This document shows, one piece after another, positions 42,801 to 50,353 of a stretch of DNA of 64,000 nucleotides. The stretch is from JACJYC01 sp964558465 (lineage in GTDB: Bacteria > Bacteroidota > Bacteroidia > Chitinophagales > Saprospiraceae). The stretch is from positions 1 through 64,000 of the forward strand of contig CAZLEF010000022.1 in assembly GCA_964558465.1 (NCBI GenBank), given 5' to 3'. The first letter of the stretch is position 1. Each line of letters opens with the position of its first letter. The translations under genes were made by a program, and so were the position numbers. The notes beneath the pieces were generated by a model. It was not told the origin of the DNA. It saw nothing but the letters and a program-made list of their open reading frames with translations, and made no database searches.

Positions 42801-45502
42801 TTACCTACGACATCGCAGAATGCACCTCAGGCGGCGCGACCATTGCCTTTTTTGACCAGACTTTTAATTCTTCCGGCAGCCCCCTCACCTGGTCATGGAC
42901 CTTCAGCAACGGAGTCAGTTCCAGCCAGCAAAACCCGGTGGTTGATTTTACCGGAGAGGGGCAACTGATCGCGAATCTGATCGTGAATGCCACCAACGGT
43001 TGCGTAAGTGAAGCATCTGATACGTTGGATATCAGGCTTGTCGACCTTAACCTCGCGGATACGATTATTGTTTGTATCGGAGATTCGGCGCCCCTGAACC
43101 CTGACGGAGATCCCGACCTTGTGTACGAATGGAGCCCCACGGCCGGTTTGGACGATCCTTCGGCAGCTAATCCGCTGGTTACGCCGCTTGAAACCACCGT
43201 TTATACGGTTACGGTCCGGAATATTGCAGGCTCGGATACCTGTACCATTTCGGAGCAGGTCACCGTTTTTGTGCCCGATCCGATCAACCTCGACATAGGT
43301 CCCGACTTCACCACCTGCGGCGAAGACGTTACGTTTACCGCCACGGCCGATGTGCCGGTTACGGTGCAATGGATCAGCGCCAATGAAGGCGGCCCGATCG
43401 GAAACGGGATGTCGGTCGAATTCAACCCCTTCGGGCGCGACACCATCATCGCGAAGGCTACCGACGCCTTCGGATGTATGCAATCGGATACCCTGATCGT
43501 GACAAATAACGGCGTTGACGTGCAATTGGATCCGCCCGGCCCGGTATCTGCCTGCGAAGGTTTTGAGACCAGTTTTACGGTGATCAACCTGGACGAAACG
43601 GACCTGCTGACGTATCAATGGTCGCCGCAAGGAAATATCGTCGGCAGCCAGACGGATGTTACGGCCACCTTTGTAATTGAAGAAGGCAGCCTCGATGTCC
43701 AGGTGATTGTGAACAACCAGTTTGAGTGCGCCGACACCCTGACTGCAGCGTTGTCGGTTGTGCCTTTCGACCCCAACCTTCCGGATACGGTCAGCGTTTG
43801 CCCGGGGACACAACCGGGGATCAATCCGGGTTTTACCCCAGGGTATACGTACCAATGGTCGCCTGCAGACGGTTTGAGCGACCCCAACGCTTCCAACCCG
43901 GTGTTTACCGGGACGGAGGATATGCGCTATTTTGTAACAGTAACCAATGTGACCCAGGGATTCACCTGTGAGGTGGTGGATTCCGTTTTTGTGGAGATTT
44001 ATCCGGAACTTGGGCTGACGACTGCGGGAGATACGGTGCTTTGTGAAGCCGTGCCGGTTACCCTTACCGCCCAAACCCTGATCACGGCGGATATTGCCTG
44101 GTATACAGATCTCACCGGCCAGCCGTTTGGCACAGGGCCTGCGGTTACGGTTACCCCGGCGACAGGCGCCAATACCTACACTGCCATTGCTACCGACCCT
44201 GAGACGGGTTGCAGGGATACCAGCTCGGTTTCGGTTACCGTCACACCGGTCGACGGCGTTCCGGATACAGAAATTACCGTTTGCGCCAATACGCCCACCC
44301 CGCTTAACCCGGGCGGAAATCCGGATCTGGAATATGAATGGACACCAACAACAGGCCTTGACCTGACCAACCCCTGGAACCCCGTGATCAATACGCCAAC
44401 ATCGCAAACGTATACGGTTGTGATCACAGACCCCGTAAGCGGATGCGTGCTGGCCAAGGAGGTTTCGGTTGATGTTTATCCGCTGATCAACCTTACTGCA
44501 AATGAAGACGTCAGCCAATGCCAGGCGGACCCTGTGAACCTGGCAGCCACTGCTGATGTTGACCTGGTTTCCGTGGTCTGGCTGGAGAACGGCGTTCAGA
44601 TCGGGGCCGGATTGGAGATCACGAGGACCCCGCCGGTGGGTTTGGCCACTTATGTTGTTACCGGAACGGATGCCAACGGTTGTATTGAAAAAGATACCGT
44701 CCTGGTCAACACCACACCCGTTCAGGCATCGATCACCTCGCCGCTGATCATCTGTGAACCGACCGATGCGGTTGAACTCATGGTGGTGAACCTGAATCCG
44801 GCACAAACCCTCACCATCAACTGGAGTCCTGCCAACGCAACGGAACCGGATTCAGGGCCGATCGTTACGGTCAACCCCAACCTGGCAGAGGAGTTCACTG
44901 CCGATATCAGCAACGAATTTGGTTGTACAGCCACTTTAACGACAACGGTTACGCTGGTCACGTTGAACCTCGACCTGTCCATCGCCGCTGAGCCGGATAC
45001 CTTTGCCTTGGGAGAATCGACGACGATCACCGTGACCGGTTGCGCGACCTGTGATTATGACTGGACCCCGCCTTCCGGTGATATCACCGGGACAGGACCT
45101 GTCATTGTGGGGACGCCTGAAGAAACGGGCAGCCAGGTTTATGAAGTGTCGGCAAGTCTGCTGGGATGTGAAGAAAGGCTGAGCATTGAAGTCATTGTCA
45201 TACCGTTTAAATGTGATGAAAATTATGTGTTCCTGCCCAATGCGTTTACACCCAACGGCGACGGGAACAACGACGTGGTGCGGATCAGGAGCCTTTTCCT
45301 GGAGGATTTCAGCGAAGTAGAACTGATGATCTACAACCGGTGGGGAGAAGAGCTTTTCCGGACCCGCGACCCCTTTGAGGTATGGGACGGCACTTTCAAA
45401 GGCGACCGGCTGGCGCCCGATGTCTACGGCTTCTGGTTGCGGACGGTTTGCCCCGACGGCGTGGAATTGATCCAGAAAGGCAATATTACCCTGATCCGGT
45501 AG
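39830..45502 (+). CDS. Giant T9SS adhesin with type B gliding-motility C-terminal domain
   Basis: About 1,890 residues, exported by signal KQLFNAGLFAIIAAVSLCLSHDLNA. Residues to about 510 form a large unnamed N-terminal region with choice-of-anchor-like text (DPGEVVFLGLSPEYND, VEIYLDFDRNGVFDPGTQDV). Then come Ig-like domains, a SprB-type repeat (SGGSGNYEFSLDGGPFQPDG, about 41640-41810), PKD domains (YLWLFGDGTTSTDANPVH and its neighbour, 42550-43040), and recurring Ig units to 45000. The end is a complete CHU_C/gliding-motility C-terminal domain: VFLPNAFTPNGDGNNDV, YNRWGEELF, WDGTF, GFWLRT. This signal sends the protein through T9SS with PorP/SprF help, consistent with the two upstream genes. 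Start chosen from the signal peptide (39830 or 39833). Confidence 0.9.
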   Translation: MMKRIHTRKQLFNAGLFAIIAAVSLCLSHDLNAEGTRQLAPTGPGDIVMLETNSPAFGNFAAFDGPEDGRLFITIHDPGEVVFLGLSPEYNDLGAPFGPLSFSQYRFRIKKLVQGSPDPIVHGPFTISNTNANVTNWNQAQFGSYNVTATSGGQLIYQFAPGSAGDYYIEFTDFASDNDPKVMIGLWDITVTSGGTPVNGRVWSKNWAFRTPRVTGDQYPECGWDRPFNGTLYSYTTDGFVSKIDFQNSGFQGLSFNVAFNSQGPGDSEDLVEKRKSVENANATGAAAEHKIFLSEPDPLVFPDGQCGQIIASSTFKCIDPNSFCLDVGVSKPGQVEIYLDFDRNGVFDPGTQDVNLVYTFGPNELSACVPWNGLRGDSTSVAFGDTINLLFYYSQGVQHWAVYDGEFMKNGFCVEAVRPTCGSLTTDILYWDDRNILEDPGTGQPKDGRNGCACGNGCRTWTTFDSNPGIGNCSNIDDDKTTGYGDKSTLNTWWYANIVFEQRVNIPLLACQISAEDDSICVGQTTLFEAAVSGTSTSYTFQWTGPDGFTSNTASTGPISAPGEYCVTVTDEFGCFSVCCQELVRNDSPVLTAVGTNATCVAASDGIISASASGGSGNYEFSLDGGPFQPDGFFPGVGAGLHTVVVIDEMACPDTLEVVVDADFDIDITYPDTLVVCIGESAQILPAGNTAGLFFNWTPQQGLNNPAVADPVVTPLTNTLYTVTIGLVDVPDCQIQQQVYVSVTPPIGLSVDGDLTTCEAETTLTATTAAPAEIAWYDAGGILIGDQPSITLPVSGISNISVIATDPGGCQDTIPLTISGGPADVIVPDTAAVCLGEEIDLTVVNQDPNDVLTYQWTPANLFAGGTDTASPDYIETVGPNTVYVSISNQFGCLYEDSVHVAVIDTAISLSFTSEVQCDGTTVIFTNTSTDAFGYLWLFGDGTTSTDANPVHLYPGPGAYTVTLTTVYDVDCVTPFSTTIVVELPELVADFTYDIAECTSGGATIAFFDQTFNSSGSPLTWSWTFSNGVSSSQQNPVVDFTGEGQLIANLIVNATNGCVSEASDTLDIRLVDLNLADTIIVCIGDSAPLNPDGDPDLVYEWSPTAGLDDPSAANPLVTPLETTVYTVTVRNIAGSDTCTISEQVTVFVPDPINLDIGPDFTTCGEDVTFTATADVPVTVQWISANEGGPIGNGMSVEFNPFGRDTIIAKATDAFGCMQSDTLIVTNNGVDVQLDPPGPVSACEGFETSFTVINLDETDLLTYQWSPQGNIVGSQTDVTATFVIEEGSLDVQVIVNNQFECADTLTAALSVVPFDPNLPDTVSVCPGTQPGINPGFTPGYTYQWSPADGLSDPNASNPVFTGTEDMRYFVTVTNVTQGFTCEVVDSVFVEIYPELGLTTAGDTVLCEAVPVTLTAQTLITADIAWYTDLTGQPFGTGPAVTVTPATGANTYTAIATDPETGCRDTSSVSVTVTPVDGVPDTEITVCANTPTPLNPGGNPDLEYEWTPTTGLDLTNPWNPVINTPTSQTYTVVITDPVSGCVLAKEVSVDVYPLINLTANEDVSQCQADPVNLAATADVDLVSVVWLENGVQIGAGLEITRTPPVGLATYVVTGTDANGCIEKDTVLVNTTPVQASITSPLIICEPTDAVELMVVNLNPAQTLTINWSPANATEPDSGPIVTVNPNLAEEFTADISNEFGCTATLTTTVTLVTLNLDLSIAAEPDTFALGESTTITVTGCATCDYDWTPPSGDITGTGPVIVGTPEETGSQVYEVSASLLGCEERLSIEVIVIPFKCDENYVFLPNAFTPNGDGNNDVVRIRSLFLEDFSEVELMIYNRWGEELFRTRDPFEVWDGTFKGDRLAPDVYGFWLRTVCPDGVELIQKGNITLIR
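41845..44920 (+). repeat. Composite Ig super-repeat (A-B-C) in the adhesin
   Basis: A-type units (VCxG...YxWxPxxGL...TxYTVT) start near 41845, 43056, 43784 and 44264. B-type units (C...TLTA...W) start near 42100, 43311, 44035 and 44512. C-type units (C.G...TVxNxxPxxxLTYQWSP) start near 42328, 43547 and 44746. The third round lacks C, and PKD domains interrupt after the first. Confidence 0.7.
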
Positions 45503-45510
45503 CGTTATCA

Positions 45511-45545
45511 GACCTCCGGGGGCGCCAAAGGCGGTCCCGGAGGTC
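45511..45545. other. Perfect hairpin after the adhesin gene
   Basis: gacctccggg (45511-45520) is complementary to cccggaggtc (45536-45545). It lacks a U-tract, so it is more likely an mRNA 3'-end stabiliser or processing stem than a terminator; the next gene starts 17 bp later. Confidence 0.7.
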
Positions 45546-45561
45546 AAACGCCATTTATAAT

Positions 45562-45939
45562 ATGCTGAGTTTCCTTTTTTGCTGCTTGTTTTCCATTCAG
45601 GGCCAGGCAAACGCCACGGCCGGCCCGATTACCTGGATCGGCCCGACGGAGCATGACTTCGGCGATCTGGCCCCTCTGAAGCCGGTTGTGCATACTTTTC
45701 GATTCAGGAATGTCTCCGGTAGCCCCCTGGTGATCGACAACGTAAGGCCTGCCTGCGGGTGCACTACTCCGGATTGGACTACCCGGCCGGTTTTGCCCGA
45801 CTCCACGGCTGAAATAAGAATAGAATATGATGCCAGGGACAAAGGCTACTTCCGGAAATCCATCAAAGTATATGTGAGCGGCCAAAGAAAAGCCGAAAAA
45901 CTCTGGATTGAGGGATTTGTGGTGGTCCCTGGTGAGTGA
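45562..45939 (+). CDS. Secreted DUF1573 domain protein
   Basis: A small exported protein of 125 residues: signal MLSFLFCCLFSIQGQANA, then one DUF1573 (PF07610) Ig-like domain. Landmarks are HDFGDLAPLKPVVHTFRFRNVSGSPLVIDNVRPACGCTTPDW and AEIRIEYDARDKGYFRKSIKVYV; the CGCTTP cysteine pair is invariant in the family. It follows the adhesin by 59 bp with only a hairpin between, so it may be the last gene of the T9SS cassette. Its role is unknown. Start at 45562 is chosen because earlier in-frame codons run back into the adhesin gene without a signal. Confidence 0.85.
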   Translation: MLSFLFCCLFSIQGQANATAGPITWIGPTEHDFGDLAPLKPVVHTFRFRNVSGSPLVIDNVRPACGCTTPDWTTRPVLPDSTAEIRIEYDARDKGYFRKSIKVYVSGQRKAEKLWIEGFVVVPGE

Positions 45940-45988
45940 TTCTTTTCGTTTAACCTTTCTGTAACATTTTTTAGCTGTCAAATTCGTG

Positions 45989-45996
45989 TATATTTG
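45989..45996 (+). promoter_or_regulatory. -7 box TATATTTG for lepB
   Basis: Exact TANNTTTG, 25 bp before the ATG at 46022. An in-frame ATT/GTG region upstream at 45986 overlaps the box and is rejected as start. Confidence 0.65.
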
Positions 45997-46021
45997 CCCG
46001 GAATTAAATTTAGGCATCTAT

Positions 46022-47638
46022 ATGGGCTTGTTTTTGTTGTTCTACTATATCCTGTTAAGCGCATCATTGTACAAGGTTTTTGAGAAGGCCGGACAACCGG
46101 GCTGGAAGGCGCTGGTTCCGGGTTACAATTTTGTCGTATGGGCGCAACTGGTGGGCCGGAAGGGCGCTCATGCTGCCTGGATGCTGTTCCCCATCGTCAA
46201 CTTTTTCATTTTTGCCGGCTTGTGCATTGACCTGGTCAGGTCTTTCGACAAACTGAGGTATTGGCAAAGCGTGGTTGCCGTTGTGCTGGCGCCCGTTGCG
46301 TTTTTTTACCTCGGGTATGACCAAAAATCAAAATATACCGGGCCGACGCTGGAGCGGGAAAAGGCCTATCACGCCCAAATGGAGGAAGCAAAAGCCAAAA
46401 ATAACACCCGCCAGCTGGAAAAACTCCGGGCGCAGAATCCATATAAAAAATCAAGCTTCAGGGAATGGGTGGAGGCCATCGTCTTTGCCGTTTTTGCAGC
46501 GGCCTTTATCCGGATGTTCCTCATTGAAGCCTATGTGATCCCCACGCCTTCGATGGAAGGATCGCTGATGGTCGGCGACTTCCTGTTTGTCAGTAAAGCC
46601 CATTACGGGATCCGGATGCCGCAAACCATTGCGATGATCCCTTTGCTCCACAACCGGATACCGGGGTTGGGGGGCGAATCCTACCTCGACAAACCCCACC
46701 TCAAATACAAACGCCTGCCGGCCATAGAAACCATTGACCGCAACGACCCGGTGGTTTTTAATTTTCCGGCCGGCGACAGTGTTTACTTTTTCCCCGACCG
46801 CACCTGGACGGCAGAAGACTTTCGCTACGGCGCCATTCAGGAGTCGAGCCCCGGCTACGATGCCCTGATCCGCGCCGGAAAGAAGAAACTGATCACCCGG
46901 CCGGTCGACAAAAAGGACCATTATATCAAGCGATGCATAGGCCTGCCCGGTGATTCGCTGGAAGTGAGGGACCGCCAGGTTTTTATCAATGGAGAAAAAG
47001 CCGAAAATCCGGAATTTATGCAATTCCTGTATCAGGTAAAAGCACCCAATGGATTGAACAACAAGGCTTTGGAACGATTGGGCCTCAGCCCTGGCGACAT
47101 CATTAAAACCAGGGACCTGCCGGTTGATGTATGGTTGCTCTTTCTATCCGGTCCGGAAAAACAAGCCGTGTTGGCAACAGATACCAGCATGCGGATCGAA
47201 CACGTGGATTTTGGCTTGTTTGACCGCAACCCGTATAAACTATTCCCCCATGATCCCAAAAATTTTCCGGGATGGACCAACGACAACTTCGGGCCGGTCT
47301 ACATTCCCAAAAAGGGGGCAACGGTTCAGATCAGCCCCCGGAACATCGCTTTGTACCGCCGGGTGATCCACCATTACGAAGGCAACGAACTGGAGGTCAA
47401 AAACGGCAAAGTGTACATCAACGGTGCGGAAGCTGCATCTTATACCTTTCAGCAGGATTATTACTGGATGATGGGCGACAACCGGCACAACTCGGAAGAC
47501 TCCAGAGTATGGGGCTTTGTGCCGGAAGACCATGTGGTCGGAAAGCCGTTGTTTATCTGGTTTTCCATCAAAGAAGGTAAAAATATTTTTACCGGGATCA
47601 ATTGGAAAAGATTGTTCAAATCGGCGACTACAAATTGA
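46022..47638 (+). CDS. lepB: Signal peptidase I
   Basis: Membrane serine-lysine protease that removes signal peptides of exported proteins. The 538-residue Bacteroidota-type enzyme has three N-terminal spans with an inner-membrane DUF5684-like stretch (FEKAGQPGWKALVPGYNFVVW), a further span, then the catalytic Ser in IPTPSMEGSLMVGDFLFVSK and the general-base Lys in HYIKRCIGLPGDSLEVRD. The C-terminal box GDNRHNSEDSRVWGFVPEDHVVG is complete. The long insertion between the Lys box and the C-terminal box (about 330-490) is normal for this phylum. It has its own -7 box and precedes rpsP. Confidence 0.93.
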   Translation: MGLFLLFYYILLSASLYKVFEKAGQPGWKALVPGYNFVVWAQLVGRKGAHAAWMLFPIVNFFIFAGLCIDLVRSFDKLRYWQSVVAVVLAPVAFFYLGYDQKSKYTGPTLEREKAYHAQMEEAKAKNNTRQLEKLRAQNPYKKSSFREWVEAIVFAVFAAAFIRMFLIEAYVIPTPSMEGSLMVGDFLFVSKAHYGIRMPQTIAMIPLLHNRIPGLGGESYLDKPHLKYKRLPAIETIDRNDPVVFNFPAGDSVYFFPDRTWTAEDFRYGAIQESSPGYDALIRAGKKKLITRPVDKKDHYIKRCIGLPGDSLEVRDRQVFINGEKAENPEFMQFLYQVKAPNGLNNKALERLGLSPGDIIKTRDLPVDVWLLFLSGPEKQAVLATDTSMRIEHVDFGLFDRNPYKLFPHDPKNFPGWTNDNFGPVYIPKKGATVQISPRNIALYRRVIHHYEGNELEVKNGKVYINGAEAASYTFQQDYYWMMGDNRHNSEDSRVWGFVPEDHVVGKPLFIWFSIKEGKNIFTGINWKRLFKSATTN

Positions 47639-47685
47639 TATTCAACCGGTCATCCAAAAACAATATTGAAAAATAAAGGAAATAA

Positions 47686-47717
47686 TTTGGCGGCTTACGC
47701 ATAATCAACTACTTTTG
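47686..47717 (+). promoter_or_regulatory. Complete Bacteroidota promoter for rpsP
   Basis: TTTG at 47686-47689, a 20-bp spacer, and TACTTTTG at 47710-47717. It is the best match in the window to the TTTG-N19-21-TANNTTTG consensus. The leader is about 62 nt to the ATG at 47787. Confidence 0.75.
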
Positions 47718-47786
47718 CGCCGCTGAAAAACCGCCGTCCCCTCGAGGGAGTAAGCGGGTATGGTTAAACCAAACGATTAAATTTTA

Positions 47787-48296
47787 ATGGCTGTAAAAAT
47801 GAGATTGCAGCGGAAAGGCCGCAAAAAAGCGCCTTTCTACCACATTGTCGTAGCGGATGCAAGATCGCCGCGCGATGGGCGCTTTATTGAAAAACTGGGT
47901 ACGTATAATCCCATGACCAAGCCGGCAACGATCGACCTCGACCGCGATCTTGCTTTTCAATGGCTTTCCAACGGCGCTCAACCTACCGAAACCGTACGGG
48001 CAATCCTGCGTTTCAAGGGGGTGCTGTACAAAAAACACCTGATGCGGGGCGTCAATAAAGGCGCCATGACCACGGAAGAGGCTGACGCCAAATTCCAGAC
48101 CTGGGTAGACGAGAAAGAGGCAAAAATCGCTTCCCGCATCGCCAAAGTCGAAAAAGAAAAAGCGGACTTCCATATCCAGGTTTCCGGCAAACCCAAAGTA
48201 GTGGCTGCCGTGGTTCCGGAAGTTACTCCCGAACCGGAAACAGAAGCGGAAACTCCGGCAGATACCGCTGCAGAGATCGCTTCCGAAGAGGAATGA
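47787..48296 (+). CDS. rpsP: 30S ribosomal protein S16
   Basis: Small-subunit ribosomal protein that helps assemble the 16S 5' domain. The first 85 residues are canonical S16: VKMRLQRKGRKKAPFYHIVVADARSPRDGRFIEKLGTYNPM, then VLRFKGVLYKKHLMRG-like text. A C-terminal extension doubles the length to 169 residues: a lysine/glutamate helical region followed by an acidic, proline-rich tail (PEPETEAETPADTAAE). Such extensions are known in Bacteroidota S16. The usual rimM-trmD-rplS partners do not follow; a terminator comes 33 bp after the stop, so here rpsP is transcribed alone. Confidence 0.95.
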   Translation: MAVKMRLQRKGRKKAPFYHIVVADARSPRDGRFIEKLGTYNPMTKPATIDLDRDLAFQWLSNGAQPTETVRAILRFKGVLYKKHLMRGVNKGAMTTEEADAKFQTWVDEKEAKIASRIAKVEKEKADFHIQVSGKPKVVAAVVPEVTPEPETEAETPADTAAEIASEEE

Positions 48297-48328
48297 CCCG
48301 GAGGTTTCGGCTGTCTTCAAACATGAGT

Positions 48329-48371
48329 CATCCCGAATTTTGGCATAGTCCAGGGTTCGGGATGAATTTTT
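48329..48371 (+). terminator. rpsP terminator, member of a dispersed hairpin repeat
   Basis: catcccgaa (48329-48337) pairs with ttcgggatg (48356-48364) and is followed by a T5 tract. A related sequence lies inverted at 60925-60960. Confidence 0.75.
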
Positions 48372-48393
48372 AGGGGTTAGCTGTCCCAAGGCT

Positions 48394-48450
48394 GAGTAAT
48401 CGAGTAATTGAGTAATTGAGTAATTGAGTAATTGAGTAATTGAGTAATCG
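48394..48450. repeat. 8-bp tandem array (agtaattg)n
   Basis: Seven units of gagtaatt/gagtaatc in 57 bp, directly after the rpsP terminator. Confidence 0.92.
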
Positions 48451-48768
48451 ATGGGCTCAGTTCGGGCTACCGGTCCTCCCTTGGAGGTTCTCCATAGGTC
48501 CGTTCGGGCCGTACCTTCGGGAAACCAGCCGTTTGAAAAGGAGGGTGGTCGTTGTGGCGACGGGGGAAAACATCAACAATCATCATTCATGTAATCTTAA
48601 ATCATCAATCAAAAAATAGGATTGATGAATGACCGCGCCATGGCGCGGTGAACGATGATTGATGATGTCAGGAGGAAAAAAAACCGGGATGACCCATATT
48701 TGTGTTTTCAGGCGGCAGGAAAGGCATTTTTTGATCAAGAATTTTTTCTTTTTGTCACAAACTAAACG

Positions 48769-48776
48769 TATCTTTG
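48769..48776 (+). promoter_or_regulatory. -7 box TATCTTTG
   Basis: Exact TANNTTTG, 97 bp before the ATG at 48874, giving an unusually long leader of about 90 nt that contains a hairpin. Confidence 0.55.
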
Positions 48777-48819
48777 TGACTCTTACTGGGCTATACTTTA
48801 TTCTAAAATATTGATGTGA

Positions 48820-48852
48820 ACCTGGTAGTGCGCCTGAAATGCACTATCAGGT
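48820..48852 (+). promoter_or_regulatory. Leader hairpin upstream of the 464-residue gene
   Basis: acctggtagtgc (48820-48831) pairs with gcactatcaggt (48841-48852) over 12 bp with a single G-U pair and a 9-nt loop. It ends 21 bp before the start codon, so it could modulate translation. Confidence 0.6.
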
Positions 48853-48873
48853 TTACTCTTAAAATAAGCAGTT

Positions 48874-50268
48874 ATGTACGAACTGGATCAGGAATATATC
48901 GATCGTCTGGAGGTTTTGGCAGGCGAAATCCAGGAATCCGAAGAATTACAACAATACCTTGAAGAAGAGGAAGAAACGTTCTATCTTCAGCTCAAGGAGC
49001 GGTTTGAGCCCAAGATTGCAGCGATCTATGAAGAAGTCGCCGCCAAAGTTCCGCTCCAATTGATTCCGTTTGAAGTGGTGTTGCTGGATCCGCTGTTTGA
49101 AGGCTTGTTCCTGCCGAAGATCCTAGGGTATACCGTCCTGCGCGGTGAGGTGGATAAAAATTTCAAATACGTCCGGCCCCAGAACCATTTCAGGGACGTA
49201 TTATTGGCGATTGCAAATTCTTCCAATTTCGATATCATTAAAAAAAGGATCGGTCAGTCCATTCAAATGGGCTTCGCCATGAGCAGCGATATCTGGGTGA
49301 CCAACCTGATCAACAGCATCGAAAACAAAAAAGTCAGGTACTACCTGCAAGCGCAGAAACTGGACCGCTACAGGCGCGACACCGAACGAGCCACCGGCTA
49401 CCGCCGCTATTGGAAGCAGTTTCAAAATGAAAACTTCCAGACGGCTGAATTCCCCGTGACCATGGCCGGCCTTCAGGTTGAATTCAATTCCCTGAAGCAG
49501 TTTTTAATGCACCGCATCAGGATCAAAGCGGATAACTCCTCTTTGCTTGCTCCGCTCAGGGCTTTTGTCGCCAATGAAAAACTGCACAATTCAAAGGAAT
49601 ATCTTCAGATCCTTTATTTGTTTGCAGGTTTCTTTGAACTGTCCAGGGAAGACAAAGCCCTGGTCAATAAATACCTCAACGCCTCCCGGAAATCCATGCG
49701 GGAGTTTGATTTGCATTGGCTCCAATATGTACTGGAACTGCTCAAGACCAAAGATTTTGAGATGGCCACCAAAGCGGATGAACGAATCTCTGAGCTTGTC
49801 GACCGCAAAATAAAGGACCAGTTGTCGGATTATTATGATCTGATGGATATCATCCATGGCCAGGGTTACGTCAACGAACCCGTGCAAGAGGCTGTGAAAA
49901 GGTTTTACAGCCGTTATGAGGGTTTGTCTGTGGTGAACGAATGTGTCCGGCAAACCATCTTCCAGTACCTGCAGCGGTATATTTCCCATCTTGAAATCCG
50001 GGATTACCCTGAACTATTTGAGATCGCCAGGCTGTTTCCGGTCTATATGGGAATCTTCTCCAATCAACAGTTCAACCAGGACCTTAAAGACCAGTCGATG
50101 GAATACATTGACAACCTGCTCAAGCAATTTGTTGACAAAAGGGGAAAGGATTACCAGGACATCAAGAAGTTTGTCTCCACGGTGTTTGTCGATCTGAAAT
50201 TCCTCACCGAAAAAGAAGTGGTCGAAATGTTTAAAACCCGCCGTAAACGCAAGCCTGCTGACGCTTAA
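48874..50268 (+). CDS. Unrecognised large helical protein
   Basis: A 464-residue soluble protein with no signal peptide and almost no predicted beta structure. It starts with an acidic coiled-coil-like stretch (LAGEIQESEELQQYLEEEEETFYLQLKERF, 15-45) and continues with amphipathic helices rich in charged and aromatic residues to a basic tail KTRRKRKPADA. I see no catalytic motif and recognise no family. It has an independent promoter with a long structured leader, which suggests regulated expression. It could be a scaffold or nucleic-acid-associated protein, judging only from the basic tail; this is a guess. Start ATG follows the leader hairpin by 21 bp. Confidence 0.7.
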   Translation: MYELDQEYIDRLEVLAGEIQESEELQQYLEEEEETFYLQLKERFEPKIAAIYEEVAAKVPLQLIPFEVVLLDPLFEGLFLPKILGYTVLRGEVDKNFKYVRPQNHFRDVLLAIANSSNFDIIKKRIGQSIQMGFAMSSDIWVTNLINSIENKKVRYYLQAQKLDRYRRDTERATGYRRYWKQFQNENFQTAEFPVTMAGLQVEFNSLKQFLMHRIRIKADNSSLLAPLRAFVANEKLHNSKEYLQILYLFAGFFELSREDKALVNKYLNASRKSMREFDLHWLQYVLELLKTKDFEMATKADERISELVDRKIKDQLSDYYDLMDIIHGQGYVNEPVQEAVKRFYSRYEGLSVVNECVRQTIFQYLQRYISHLEIRDYPELFEIARLFPVYMGIFSNQQFNQDLKDQSMEYIDNLLKQFVDKRGKDYQDIKKFVSTVFVDLKFLTEKEVVEMFKTRRKRKPADA

Positions 50269-50353
50269 GTCGAAAATTTGTTTGTTCCGGTAGAATTTGA
50301 ATGGACAATCACGCCTTAAAATGCATTTTTGAAGGAAATTAAAAGCCTTCATT

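Larger units (their letters stand above)
48451..48873. other. 423-bp non-coding region with nested palindromes
   Basis: No convincing gene. It contains stem tcatcaatc/gattgatga (48602-48610 with 48620-48628) and the perfect 18-bp palindrome accgcgccatggcgcggt (48632-48649). Outer segments are caatcatcattcat near 48575 and cgatgattgatgatg near 48653, which could close a larger stem. A promoter box and leader hairpin for the next gene fill the right end. Confidence 0.7.

Noticed and set aside
42893..44806. Long minus-strand open frame (about 637 codons) opposite the adhesin
   Set aside because: It mirrors the repeated Ig units, has no start signal or domain, and the plus strand encodes a complete T9SS adhesin.
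45511..45545. Rho-independent terminator after the adhesin
   Set aside because: The 10-bp stem is real but no U-tract follows; kept as a hairpin of unknown role.
48297..48873. tRNA or other known RNA gene in the rpsP downstream region
   Set aside because: The palindromes do not fold into a cloverleaf and no conserved tRNA bases (TTCAAAT/GGTTCGA arm with CCA-side stem) were found.
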